Shown: piece by piece, positions 45,755 through 54,710 of the stretch
How the letters are laid out: each line of letters begins with the position of its first letter
How positions within the stretch are numbered: position 1 is the first letter of the stretch
Source of the DNA: Berkiella_A sp964633725
Lineage (GTDB): Bacteria; Pseudomonadota; Gammaproteobacteria; Berkiellales; Berkiellaceae
Assembly: GCA_964633725.1 (NCBI GenBank)
Contig: CAZWHY010000014.1
Coordinates: 3,650-67,649 of the forward strand
Length of the DNA stretch: 64,000 bases
Reading direction: 5' to 3'
Translations under genes and position numbers: made by a program
The notes under the pieces: model-generated
What the model saw: only the letters and a program-made list of their open reading frames with translations
What the model was told of the DNA's origin: nothing
Databases searched by the model: none

Positions 45755-45808
45755 CTACGTTCCTTTTAGTTGCAATAAACTCATTAAAAAGTTTAGCTCA
45801 GCCATTTT

Positions 45809-45829
45809 GTTATGTATAATTTATATAAC
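45809..45829. promoter_or_regulatory. LysR-type binding site between sulP and the LysR gene
   Basis: GTTAT-N11-ATAAC, a textbook T-N11-A LysR box with perfect 5-bp arms, lies 23 bp before the regulator ATG and 54 bp from the sulP start. It includes TATAAT in its centre. Confidence 0.55.
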
Positions 45830-45851
45830 TTTGCCTTTATATCAGATTAAA

Positions 45852-46745
45852 ATGATGAGACTAACACTACACCAGCTACGTGTTTTATTAACAGTTGTTC
45901 AATGCCAGAGTGTCACAAGGGCTTCTGAGCAGCTCCATATGACACAACCTGCTGTTTCTAATATTCTTCGACAACTACAAGATTATTTTGGTATCCCCCT
46001 GATACAAAAAATCCGCAAACAAATTAACCTGACCCATGAGGGTGAACTACTGGTTAATGCCTATGAAAAATTTAAAACTGAACTATCAGAATTACAAGAA
46101 TACTTTGAAGAAGTTCGAACCGGAAAATCTGGGATGCTGAAAGTTTCTATTGTTACCACAGCCAAATATTTTTTTCCCAAAATTCTTGGTGAATATAAAA
46201 AAACGAACCAAAATATCAGCATTGATCTGCATGTTGATAATAGAGGTACAATCATTCAGCGTTTAGAACAAAATCAAGATGACTTTGTCATCATGAGCAC
46301 GCCTCCAAAATCAGAGAGATTCATCAAAAAAATCATCCTGAATGATGAACTCGTCGTGGCACAATATAAAAAAAAATCATTGATACATAAATCAATGGAT
46401 ATTAACGAGCTTAAAAATAATATTTGGCTATTAAGAGAAAACAGTTCAGGTACTCAAATGGCGTCCCAAGCAGCCTTCTCCAAATTAAATTTTTATCCAG
46501 ATAAATATATGAGCATTCGAAATAATGAAGCGATTAAGCAAATGTTAATCGCAGATTTAGGCATCTCAGTTATTTCTAAACTAAGCATACAACCCGAATT
46601 AGATTCTGGCGAATTGATGATTGTGCCTACGAATGGCTTTCCAATCCAACATCCCTGGTACTTGGTTTATGGTGGCAGACAAAGATTAACCAACACCGTA
46701 GAAAAATTTTTAGCGTTTTTAAATCAGACAAATATTTTAACTTAG
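45852..46745 (+). CDS. LysR family transcriptional regulator (CbbR/CysB-like)
   Basis: 297-aa LysR regulator. The N-terminal winged helix (LTLHQLRVLLTVVQCQSVTRASEQLHMTQ, PAVSNILRQLQ) and the C-terminal effector-binding domain (SIVTTAKYFFPKILGEYKK onward) match the CbbR-like group. The frame is open 48 codons upstream, but the family starts at MRLTLHQLR, so I use ATG 45852 (45855 is equal). Divergence from sulP-carbonic anhydrase and the T-N11-A box suggest it controls bicarbonate uptake and itself. Confidence 0.9.
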   Translation: MMRLTLHQLRVLLTVVQCQSVTRASEQLHMTQPAVSNILRQLQDYFGIPLIQKIRKQINLTHEGELLVNAYEKFKTELSELQEYFEEVRTGKSGMLKVSIVTTAKYFFPKILGEYKKTNQNISIDLHVDNRGTIIQRLEQNQDDFVIMSTPPKSERFIKKIILNDELVVAQYKKKSLIHKSMDINELKNNIWLLRENSSGTQMASQAAFSKLNFYPDKYMSIRNNEAIKQMLIADLGISVISKLSIQPELDSGELMIVPTNGFPIQHPWYLVYGGRQRLTNTVEKFLAFLNQTNILT

Positions 46746-46830
46746 CATATCTCTTAATCTTTTTTTGCTAAAGTTCTCTCGCTCTCTATCCGAAACACAG
46801 ACTATGAATATAATATTTAGGTCTTAGCAC

Positions 46831-48060
46831 ATGAGTGAAAATAATACAGGACAAACAAACAGTTTTGAATATGACGCCAAGGTAGGCCAAATTTATAAGA
46901 TTTGGATAGTCAATGTATTGCTGAGTATTATCACACTAGGTATATACCGATTTTGGGGTAAAACCCGAGTCCGGAGATATCTCACCAGCAGCTTTTCGTT
47001 ACATAAAGATCGCTTTGAATATACAGGCCATGGTGGTGAATTATTCTGGGGATTTGTCAAAGCGTTATTCTTAATTCTGATAGTCAGTATTCCATTTTTT
47101 TGGTCTGCGTATCAATTAAAAAATTACAGCAATGATATTCTACTAGAACAACAAACAGAGCAATCATCAGTAGCACCTGTATTACCAGACAACCCCAAAA
47201 ATATTGAGACTACAAACCAAGACTTAAATCCAATATCTGATATGCCCTCAGAAATAAAAACATTCATTATTATTTATTTCGCTTATCTTTTATTCTTTTT
47301 AGGCTATTTGCCTTTTGTGGCTAGGTTTCAAGCCTTACGTTATCGAGCAGCCAGATTGCAATGGCGTGGTATTAGAGCACACCTGAATGGCTCTGCTTTT
47401 ATCTATGGTCTACTAGGGCTGTGCCATATGGGGTTAATGGTTATTACGTTATCTTTATGGAAACCTTTTGCTGATTTATTTTTGCTTAAATACAAAATGA
47501 AACGGATTCAATTTGGTGACCAAACAGGTCAATTAATAGGATTACCTTACTTTAAAATATTTTTTGTCTATCTTGGAACTGGTTTTCTATATATGTTAGG
47601 TGTATTAGTTCTAGCAGGTGTGGTGGGCTTCATGTTCCCAGATGTATTATCTAGTATATTTACTATGACTTCTGAGCAAAGGGAGCAACTTATCCAAGAT
47701 CCAACTATGTTGATCAGCATGGCTGTTTTCAGCCTATATGCTATGTTTATATACTGTATATATAAATCAGCATTAAATCGTGCATTTTACAATCATTTAA
47801 AAATGGGCGATATTGGATTTCAAACATCCATGACTGGCAAACAGCTTTTTGGTTATTATTTCATTAATTTACTTATTCTCGTATTGACACTGGGACTCGG
47901 ATATCCTTTTGTCATGCAGCGCCAGCAACGTTTTTTCCAAAAACATGTTAAAGTCATTGGCGACCTGAAAAATACGAATATTTCTCAAGCCAGAGGCAAG
48001 AAATATAAAACAGGAGAAGGATTATTTGCCTTCTTTGATATGCGGATTGGTTTATTCTAA
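46831..48060 (+). CDS. DUF898 (YjgN-like) membrane protein
   Basis: 409-aa polytopic protein of the DUF898/YjgN family. The signature ITLGIYRFWGKTRVRRYLTSSF, with FEYTGHGGELFWGF, is repeated in weaker form in the middle (RAARLQWRGIRAHLNGSAF) and near the C-terminus (LGLGYPFVMQRQQRFFQKHV). About seven or eight membrane helices. Function unknown. It abuts the M48 peptidase gene with no gap (stop 48060, start 48061), a pairing that suggests the protease acts on or with it. Confidence 0.85.
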   Translation: MSENNTGQTNSFEYDAKVGQIYKIWIVNVLLSIITLGIYRFWGKTRVRRYLTSSFSLHKDRFEYTGHGGELFWGFVKALFLILIVSIPFFWSAYQLKNYSNDILLEQQTEQSSVAPVLPDNPKNIETTNQDLNPISDMPSEIKTFIIIYFAYLLFFLGYLPFVARFQALRYRAARLQWRGIRAHLNGSAFIYGLLGLCHMGLMVITLSLWKPFADLFLLKYKMKRIQFGDQTGQLIGLPYFKIFFVYLGTGFLYMLGVLVLAGVVGFMFPDVLSSIFTMTSEQREQLIQDPTMLISMAVFSLYAMFIYCIYKSALNRAFYNHLKMGDIGFQTSMTGKQLFGYYFINLLILVLTLGLGYPFVMQRQQRFFQKHVKVIGDLKNTNISQARGKKYKTGEGLFAFFDMRIGLF

Positions 48061-49131
48061 ATGAATATTCTCTCTGCAAAATATTTTGATGGTCATTCCA
48101 GTCAAGCGCACATTATTCACTGTACGCTTGACGAAAATGGCATTATTTTAGAGCTTATGCAGGAAAATATAACCTGGGAATTTAAACAAATCATTGTGCT
48201 CGAGCGACCTCATGATGGCAAACCGGCAGTACTGGGCTCAAAGCAACAAGAAGCAGCTCGTCTTATTATTGAAGATATTAAAGCCTACCAAGCCATCGTC
48301 CAGCATATTCCCAGCAAAAGCATTAATGTATCCCATGTTCATCATCCATGGCGTGTTTTATTTATTGTAATGGCGCTCATTATCGCTATATTAGCTTTTG
48401 CTGTATGGGGTATACCCTATTATGCACCTTGGTTAGCCAAAAAAATACCACCGTCTTGGGATGATCGCTTAGGCCAATGGGTTATTGCATCTGTCGCTTC
48501 AAATAGGAATATTTGTACCAATGAGGCGGGTGTCAAAGCGCTGCAAAAACTAACAGATAAGTTATCAGCCAATCAAAATATCAAAGAAAGTTTTGATGTG
48601 AAAATTTTAGATTTTAACTATGTGAATGCTTTTTCCGTGCCGGGTTTTCATGTTGTATTAGCCAAAGGCCTTATTGATGCAGCAAAATCACCTGATGAAG
48701 TCGCAGGTGTATTGGCACATGAAATGGCACACAGCATAGAACACCACCCTACCGCTGGATTATTAACAGAAATAGGTGTCAGTGTTATTATTACAGCCGC
48801 TTTTGGCAGCTCACCCGACTTAGGGGTTAAAATGCTCAATTTTTCGTATTCTAGAAAATATGAATTCGAAGCCGATAAAATTGGTACCCAATTACTCAAT
48901 CAAGCCAATATCAGCGCGATGGGATTGGTGGATTTTTTCGAACAACTCAATAAAGATACTGGCCACTTAGACAAATATTTCAAATATATTTCCACTCACC
49001 CGCCTAGCCAAGAGCGCATAGATAAAATCAAGCAATTTAATCAAGTCACAAATCCTACCCCCAGCTTAACACCCGCTGAGTGGCAAGATTTACAAAATAT
49101 TTGCCAGGATAAAAAGCCTTTTGAGTTTTAA
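48061..49131 (+). CDS. M48 family membrane-anchored metallopeptidase
   Basis: 356-aa zinc protease of the Ste24/HtpX clan. A cytosolic N-terminal part (1-95) is followed by a membrane helix (about 98-118) and the catalytic domain. Zinc motif H220-E221-M-A-H224 and the Glu of YEFEAD (268-272) are present. The tail STHPPSQERIDKI is typical. These proteases handle damaged membrane or periplasmic proteins (BepA/LoiP-like). The last about 58 nt of the gene are duplicated at 51023. Confidence 0.9.
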   Translation: MNILSAKYFDGHSSQAHIIHCTLDENGIILELMQENITWEFKQIIVLERPHDGKPAVLGSKQQEAARLIIEDIKAYQAIVQHIPSKSINVSHVHHPWRVLFIVMALIIAILAFAVWGIPYYAPWLAKKIPPSWDDRLGQWVIASVASNRNICTNEAGVKALQKLTDKLSANQNIKESFDVKILDFNYVNAFSVPGFHVVLAKGLIDAAKSPDEVAGVLAHEMAHSIEHHPTAGLLTEIGVSVIITAAFGSSPDLGVKMLNFSYSRKYEFEADKIGTQLLNQANISAMGLVDFFEQLNKDTGHLDKYFKYISTHPPSQERIDKIKQFNQVTNPTPSLTPAEWQDLQNICQDKKPFEF

Positions 49132-49221
49132 TACCAGATATTTTTTCTGTATTTGATGAACAGAGCAAATCCACCCCTCTTCTAATTTTTGGGAGAGGGC
49201 CGGTATAAGCCTCGCGAGCTC

Positions 49222-50298
49222 TTAGAACTTCCGTATACGCCGACTTGAAGATGCTTCACACAGTAAACCCTCACCTTTTTGCGGTGATGATGCTTCGCGT
49301 ACAAATTGAAATATCAAAGGAGGTCTTTGAGGCTGCATCAATAACGCATCAACGCTCATATCATCATCTGATTCAGAGCTAGAGCTGAAACTATATCCAT
49401 CACCAGCCCACTCAACCATAGCCTCTTCTATTTCATGGTCATGATGTTTTCTTTTAACAGATTTCTTGTGTTCATTTCCCTGTTCCATTAATTTTTCATC
49501 TCGTCGCATTGGCATATGTGTGCCAGAGGAAGGCTTTGTCGCTTTAAATCTGGAAAGAATTGGCTCTAAAACCTCATCATCACAGTAAACTCCAAACTTA
49601 TCAAAACCACGAATATCAACCCCCTCTATATCAAAACCGTCCCGACCAAAACCGTCCCTATTAAAACCATCCCTATGAAAACCGTCCCTATGAAAGCCAT
49701 CCCCATTAAAACCTTTTCTGTTAAAACCATCCCCATTAAAACCTTTTTTATTAAAACCCTCCCTATTAAAACCACTCCTATTAAAACCATCCCTATTAAA
49801 ACCCTTTCTATTAAAACCGTTCTTATCAAAAAATCTTTTCTGAATCCCCAGCTTATCAAGCCCCTCTTTGTTGAATCCATTCCTATGAAATCCTTCTTCA
49901 TCAAATCCTTTTACATCAAAGCCATCTTCGTCAATTCCATGCTTATTAAATCTAAAAAAACGTTTCTTAAAGCGGCGTCTATGATCTACGTGGCAACCAT
50001 CCACATCAAAACCTAGACAATTAATACCCTTCTTATTATAACAAAATTCATCATTCTCAATCCTACGAACAAGATATTCACTATAATGTCCAGAATATAA
50101 TCCCTTAATTGTATAACCAAATTGATCCACTCCGTTTTGGTCGTATTGACGAGATCTATCATCTACTTCATCTACCTCATCTACCTCATCTACATCATGA
50201 AAATATTCTGAGCCATATTTAATCTCTTCAGCTATATCACGTCTACGTTCACCTTTAGAATGGGTTCTTTTGTTTAAAGTCGATTTTTTCCCAGCCAT
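49222..50298 (-). CDS. Five-residue-repeat protein with charged flanks, unknown
   Basis: 358-aa soluble protein. The central part (about 116-236) is roughly 23 contiguous five-residue units of consensus x-x-G-F-N (for example RDGFN, RKGFN, KKGFN, GDGFH), with earlier degenerate units from about residue 55 (NGVDQFGY, KGINCLGFD). An acidic D-E-V run (about 36-47) precedes it. The C-terminal third has a basic patch (KKSVKRKHH) and a Ser/Asp/Glu run (SSSSESDDD). No signal peptide, no membrane helix. AGGG lies 4 nt before the ATG. The repeat suggests an elongated solenoid. Host-targeted effector is one reading; no function is assigned. Confidence 0.75.
   Translation of the reverse strand: MAGKKSTLNKRTHSKGERRRDIAEEIKYGSEYFHDVDEVDEVDEVDDRSRQYDQNGVDQFGYTIKGLYSGHYSEYLVRRIENDEFCYNKKGINCLGFDVDGCHVDHRRRFKKRFFRFNKHGIDEDGFDVKGFDEEGFHRNGFNKEGLDKLGIQKRFFDKNGFNRKGFNRDGFNRSGFNREGFNKKGFNGDGFNRKGFNGDGFHRDGFHRDGFNRDGFGRDGFDIEGVDIRGFDKFGVYCDDEVLEPILSRFKATKPSSGTHMPMRRDEKLMEQGNEHKKSVKRKHHDHEIEEAMVEWAGDGYSFSSSSESDDDMSVDALLMQPQRPPLIFQFVREASSPQKGEGLLCEASSSRRIRKF
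49590..49950 (-). repeat. 15-bp tandem repeat array coding for GFNxx units
   Basis: About two dozen degenerate 15-bp units (plus strand consensus near CCCTATTAAAACCAT) encode the five-residue repeats of the 358-aa protein. Adjacent units are nearly identical in DNA, so copy number can change by slippage without breaking the frame. Confidence 0.8.
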
Positions 50299-50452
50299 GA
50301 TCCCTGCTTTTTAAATTTAGAGTAAATATACAAAGCATTGTAAAAACTTTCCTTAACAAAGTCCATTGGAAATATTTGTTCAGAGAGCCAACCCATTTTA
50401 ATTTATATTTGAGAATACCTGCAGGATTATTTTAAAAAATAGATTGACAAAC

Positions 50453-51027
50453 TTATTCCTTTGAAAAAACTAGAATCATATTATTTGCCGGCATTGAATA
50501 GGATTTTAGAAATACAAGATTAACCAATTGGCACTGCTCTTGAATCGCTTCAAAGTTTCTAATACCCATTTTACTGTTCCGAGCTTTTAAGTACTCATCA
50601 AACACCCGATTACTAGGCGATGTGTATTTTCCATCAAAATTAAAAGGACCGTAAATAATTAATTTCCCCCCTTGCATGAGAGTATCCCCTATTTTTTGAA
50701 TACACAAACACACTTCTGTCCATGACACAATATGAAACGTATTTGCTGTAAACACAGCATCAAAATCATTGCTATTTAGCGCATCAATATTTACATCAAA
50801 TGCAATGGGTTTCAGAATATTTGAATGGCTTGCTTCATTTAACCATAAATTAATGCCAGGATGATTCTCCACCCTATCACTAGTTTGCCAAATCAAATAA
50901 TCTAAGTTTTTTGCAAAATAAACGGCATGCAGACCAGTCCCAGAGCCGATTTCTAAAATCTGTTTTACATTAATTAACTCAGTTTGTAATATTTTAAGAA
51001 TAGCATCTTGATTGCGTTCACACGCTG
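50453..51027 (-). pseudogene. 5'-truncated DUF938 methyltransferase copy
   Basis: Near-identical copy of the DUF938 gene at 52102-52695. The C-terminal about 190 codons are in frame, including the SAM motif LEIGSGTG. The first codons (MDKPFSP) are lost: at 51023-51027 the sequence changes from the DUF938 5' end to a copy of the M48 gene tail, through the shared CGCTG. No ATG with a ribosome binding site remains upstream, so it is most likely not expressed. Confidence 0.8.
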
Positions 51028-51091
51028 AGTGGCAATATTTACAAAATATTTGCCAGGATAAAAAGCCTTTTGAGTTTTAATGCCAGATACT
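51023..51091 (+). repeat. Duplicated 3' end of the M48 peptidase gene
   Basis: About 69 bp matching 49074-49142 with only a few changes, including the last 18 codons and stop of the M48 gene. It directly abuts the truncated DUF938 copy and marks a tandem-duplication junction. Confidence 0.85.
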
Positions 51092-51231
51092 TTCGGCTCT
51101 TTGGGATTTGCCGGGGTTTTGTTCAATTTAATGCAACACTGCCAGTATGACTATAATTTTAAGTCTCAATTATGCATGCTTAAATATTACATAGGGAGCA
51201 GCTACATAAGTGTAATTTTCTTCAAACTTGT

Positions 51232-51251
51232 TATACTTCGACTGAAGTATA
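51232..51251. promoter_or_regulatory. Inverted repeat upstream of the DUF481 gene
   Basis: TATACTTC-GACT-GAAGTATA, perfect 8-bp arms, 39 bp before the ATG. TTGTTA (51228-51233) overlaps its left end and TTTATA/TATAGT follow, so it may be an operator between promoter elements. Confidence 0.4.
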
Positions 51252-51290
51252 TTTATAGTTAAGTTTATTACAAACAATTAGTAGAGCTTT

Positions 51291-52028
51291 ATGAAAAAAA
51301 TCATATTAACCTTGATATTGTTACATTCCACCTCAATACTAGCGAATAATTCAGCCTGGAGCAATGAGATTGAGTTAGGCTTAATGCTTAATAGTGGTGT
51401 TAAGCAAAATTCTCATTTTGATTCTCGCTATACAAATAAATTTAGCGGGTTAACTTTTAGTAACAAGTTTTCCGTTGAATCTCTAATTGATTTATCTAAA
51501 GATCGGTTAACCAGAGAAAAAAATAAAACATCTGAAAGATACGGCCTAAAAAATAATACTAAATATAATTTCTCTGAAACTAATTATTTATATGGAGAAC
51601 TGGAAGGCCAAAAAGACAGATTTTCTGCTTTTGATTACGAGGTAAACGAGTCTTTAGGAGTTGGAAAAAGAATATTTAATAATGATACATTAAAATGGCA
51701 CTTAGAAGCTGGGCCGGGTGGCAGTCACAGGCGCTCAACAAGTTTAAACGGTAGTCGTTCTCACCAAGATACAATTGTTGGTCACTTGGGTACAGAGTTG
51801 GCTTATGCAATCAACCAAACAACCGAGTTATCCGAAGACTTTGGTTTTGATTACGGTAAAGGCATTCAAAAAACAAAATCAACGGTTGCACTAAAAGCTA
51901 AAGCATTTGATGCTGTATCTTTCAAGCTTAGTTATAAAATTGAGTATAACGCAAAGCTACCTAATACTGGCAAATTTCAAAAACACACTGAAAATACAAC
52001 GGCATTAACAGCAATCTATATGTTCTGA
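51291..52028 (+). CDS. DUF481 outer membrane protein (YdiY-like)
   Basis: 245-aa protein with a signal peptide (MKKIILTLILLHSTSILA) and an antiparallel beta-barrel pattern. The DUF481 signature NKFSVES...NYLYGELEGQKDRFSAFDYEVNESLGVGKRIF is clear, and the chain ends in a Phe (IYMF), the BAM recognition signal. Relatives are salt- or acid-induced outer membrane proteins. It lies between the two DUF938 copies, inside the duplicated segment. Confidence 0.8.
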   Translation: MKKIILTLILLHSTSILANNSAWSNEIELGLMLNSGVKQNSHFDSRYTNKFSGLTFSNKFSVESLIDLSKDRLTREKNKTSERYGLKNNTKYNFSETNYLYGELEGQKDRFSAFDYEVNESLGVGKRIFNNDTLKWHLEAGPGGSHRRSTSLNGSRSHQDTIVGHLGTELAYAINQTTELSEDFGFDYGKGIQKTKSTVALKAKAFDAVSFKLSYKIEYNAKLPNTGKFQKHTENTTALTAIYMF

Positions 52029-52101
52029 TTCTATTACTATTTTAATTTCCGCCCAGTGAGGCAATAGTGTCCAGGGAAATGTGCAAAATAGATTGACAAA
52101 C

Positions 52102-52695
52102 TTATTTCTTTGAAAAAACCAGAATCATATTATTTGCCGGCATTGAGTAGGATTTTAGAAAGACAAGATTAACCAATTGGCACTGCTCTTGAATCGCTTC
52201 AAAATTTCTAATACCCATTTTACTGTTCCGAGCTCTTAAGTACTCATCAAACTCCTGATTACTAGGCGATGTATATTGCCCATCAAAATTAAAAGGACCA
52301 TAAACAATTAATTTCCCCCCTTGCATGAGAGTATCCCCTATTTTTTGAATACATAAACATACTTCTGTCCATGACATAATATGAAACGTATTTGCTGTAA
52401 ACACAGCATCAAAATCATTGCTATTTAGTTCATCAATATTCACATCAAATGCAATGGGTTTCAGAATATTTGAATGGTTTACTTCATCTAACCATAAATT
52501 AATGCCAGGATGATTTTCCACCCTATCACTGGTCTGCCAAATCAAATAATCTAAGGTTTTTGCAAAATAAACGGCATGCTGACCAGTCCCAGAACCAATT
52601 TCTAAAATTTTGTTTACATGAATTAACTCAGTTTGTAATATTTTAAGAATAGCATCTTGATTGCGTTCACACGCTGGTGAAAATGGCTTGTCCAT
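52102..52695 (-). CDS. DUF938 SAM-dependent methyltransferase-like protein
   Basis: 197-aa class I methyltransferase-fold protein of the DUF938 family (MDKPFSPACERNQDAIL start is the family hallmark). SAM motif I is LEIGSGTGQHAVYFA (about 33-47). Later motifs WQTSDR, FDAVFTANTFHI and YGPFNFDGQYTS are family-typical. Cytosolic; the substrate is unknown. This is the intact copy; a truncated copy lies at 50453-51027. It sits just downstream of prmC on the same strand. Confidence 0.88.
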   Translation of the reverse strand: MDKPFSPACERNQDAILKILQTELIHVNKILEIGSGTGQHAVYFAKTLDYLIWQTSDRVENHPGINLWLDEVNHSNILKPIAFDVNIDELNSNDFDAVFTANTFHIMSWTEVCLCIQKIGDTLMQGGKLIVYGPFNFDGQYTSPSNQEFDEYLRARNSKMGIRNFEAIQEQCQLVNLVFLKSYSMPANNMILVFSKK

Positions 52696-52768
52696 TTTTG
52701 TACCTCGTCACTAAAAAAATTAATTACATAATTAGCCAAGTATATATAAATATTTAAACAGATTACTT

Positions 52769-53614
52769 TCAACTCACAAAAGCAAAACTCACCCTAGGAC
52801 ACCCAGCGTAATCTTTAATATTCTGGATGTTTTTATAGCCGTGTTGATCAAAGATTTCTCTAACTGATTCTGATTGCTCAAATCCATGTTCTAAAAATAA
52901 AATGCCATTCGGGTTTAAGTAAGCTCTCGCTTGAGCAATAATAATACGAATATCGTCTAACCCATCTTTGCCTGAAGTCAATGCTGATTGGGGCTCAAAA
53001 CGAGTGCCCTCAGATAAATGTACTGAATTTGATTCTACATAGGGGGGATTACTCACGATGGCATCAAACTTTTGATTTGCTATTCTTTCAAACCAATTGC
53101 TTTGTAAATATTGAATATTATTCACAAAACCCAATTGTTGAGCATTATATTGTGCGATTTTTAGCGCTGAGTCACAAATATCAACTGCCTGAATATGCCA
53201 ATTAGGTCGTTCTGAAACCAGAGCACACGCAATCGCGCCTGTGCCTGTCCCTAACTCTAAGATATGTTTTTTTGTATTTATATCAGCTAATTGATTTAAT
53301 ACAATCTCAACTAATATCTCCGTATCTGCTCTGGGAATTAAAGTATGCTCTGTTACTTTAAAAGGCATAGACCAAAACTCTTGCCAGCCGATAATATAAG
53401 CAATAGGCTTTCCAGTTGCTCGCAACTGGATTAATTCTTGAAACTGATCTTGTTCTGGAGAACTAACCTCTTTTTCAGGCCATGTGAATAAATGGCTTCT
53501 CTCAACATCCAGAACATGGCACAGTAAAACACAGGCATCAATATTGGCTTGCGGTATATTACCTGTCTCTAGTATTTTTTGCCCCCAATTGAGACTCTCA
53601 ACAATCGTTGCCAT
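52769..53614 (-). CDS. prmC: Release factor glutamine methyltransferase
   Basis: PrmC (HemK, 281 aa) methylates the GGQ glutamine of RF1 and RF2. An N-terminal helical domain is followed by the SAM-binding LELGTGTGAIACAL and the catalytic NPPYV motif (about residue 187). It follows prfA, its substrate gene, by 7 nt. Confidence 0.96.
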   Translation of the reverse strand: MATIVESLNWGQKILETGNIPQANIDACVLLCHVLDVERSHLFTWPEKEVSSPEQDQFQELIQLRATGKPIAYIIGWQEFWSMPFKVTEHTLIPRADTEILVEIVLNQLADINTKKHILELGTGTGAIACALVSERPNWHIQAVDICDSALKIAQYNAQQLGFVNNIQYLQSNWFERIANQKFDAIVSNPPYVESNSVHLSEGTRFEPQSALTSGKDGLDDIRIIIAQARAYLNPNGILFLEHGFEQSESVREIFDQHGYKNIQNIKDYAGCPRVSFAFVS

Positions 53615-53621
53615 GATAATT

Positions 53622-54707
53622 TTAGTCCGCTACTTGCGCCAGCAAGTCTGCTTGATGCTCTTCTCGTAATGGTATAATCACTTCATCAACCTGACCATCC
53701 ATAATTTCTTGTAATTTATATAACGTGAGATTAATTCTATGATCGGTAATGCGACCTTGAGGATAATTATAAGTACGAATCCGTTCCGAGCGATCGCCTG
53801 ACCCCACCAAAGATTTACGCGTTGAGGATAATTCTTTTTCTTGTGCTTCTTTTTCCACATTAAGCAATTTGGTTTTTAATAAAGCCATGGCTTTGGCTTT
53901 ATTTTTGTGCTGAGAGCGCTCATCTTGGCATTCCACAACGATACCAGACGGTAAGTGCGTAAGGCGAACCGCAGAGTCTGTTTTGTTGACATGCTGTCCA
54001 CCTGCGCCCGATGCCCTATACGTATCAATCCGCAAGTCTTGCGTGGATACTTCCACCCCTTCCACCTCTTCGGCCTCTGGCATCACAGCCACCGTACAGG
54101 CAGAAGTATGAATTCGCCCTTGTGATTCTGTCACCGGTACACGCTGAACCCGGTGAGCACCCGATTCAAATTTTAATGTACTATAAACTTCTTGACCGAT
54201 GATACGCGCAATAATTTCTTTATAGCCACCTGTTTCTGATATATTTTGGCTTAATATTTCTACTTTCCAGCCTTTATTCTCTGCATATCGACTGTACATT
54301 CTGAATAAATCACCCGTAAATATAGCCGCCTCATTGCCCCCAGTGCCTGCTCGAATTTCTAAATATACATTCTTGCTATCATCTGGATCCCTAGGCAAAA
54401 GCAATACTTGCAATTGGCTCTCTATATTACCTAAGTCTTTTTGTAACGCTGTGATTTCTTCTTCAGCCATTTCTTTTAATTCAGGGTCAGATTCTTCTGC
54501 CAGCATAGATTTTGCAGACACCAAAGCACTTTGCGCGTGTCTGTACGCTTTAAAGGCATCGACCAATGGCATCATTTCACTATATTCTTTAGATAAATCT
54601 CTAAATTTATTCTGATTTTGAATGATATCGGCATCAGATAAAAGTGCACTCACTTCCTCATGCCGATCAAGTAAAGTTTCAAGCTTTAATTGAATAGACT
54701 GCTTCAT
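53622..54707 (-). CDS. prfA: Peptide chain release factor 1
   Basis: RF1 (361 aa) terminates translation at UAA and UAG. The GGQ motif is in GAGGQHVNKTDSAVRL (about 234-236). The stop-codon recognition domain and SERIRTYNYPQGRITDHR are typical. The codon-recognition tripeptide region is intact by length. The gene is 3 nt from hemA, in the conserved hemA-prfA-prmC order. Confidence 0.97.
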   Translation of the reverse strand: MKQSIQLKLETLLDRHEEVSALLSDADIIQNQNKFRDLSKEYSEMMPLVDAFKAYRHAQSALVSAKSMLAEESDPELKEMAEEEITALQKDLGNIESQLQVLLLPRDPDDSKNVYLEIRAGTGGNEAAIFTGDLFRMYSRYAENKGWKVEILSQNISETGGYKEIIARIIGQEVYSTLKFESGAHRVQRVPVTESQGRIHTSACTVAVMPEAEEVEGVEVSTQDLRIDTYRASGAGGQHVNKTDSAVRLTHLPSGIVVECQDERSQHKNKAKAMALLKTKLLNVEKEAQEKELSSTRKSLVGSGDRSERIRTYNYPQGRITDHRINLTLYKLQEIMDGQVDEVIIPLREEHQADLLAQVAD

Positions 54708-54710
54708 AAT

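Noticed and set aside
45708..45851. 48-codon N-terminal extension of the LysR regulator
   Set aside because: It overlaps the sulP start and the LysR box; the family begins at MRLTLHQLR.
49626..50016. Open frames on both strands over the 15-bp repeats (IPIKT- and VLIG-type repeats)
   Set aside because: Shadows of the tandem repeat; the chosen frame extends with non-repeat sequence at both ends and has AGGG before its ATG.
51080..51262. 60-codon open frame after the duplicated M48 tail
   Set aside because: No ribosome binding site or homology; it lies over the promoter region of the DUF481 gene.
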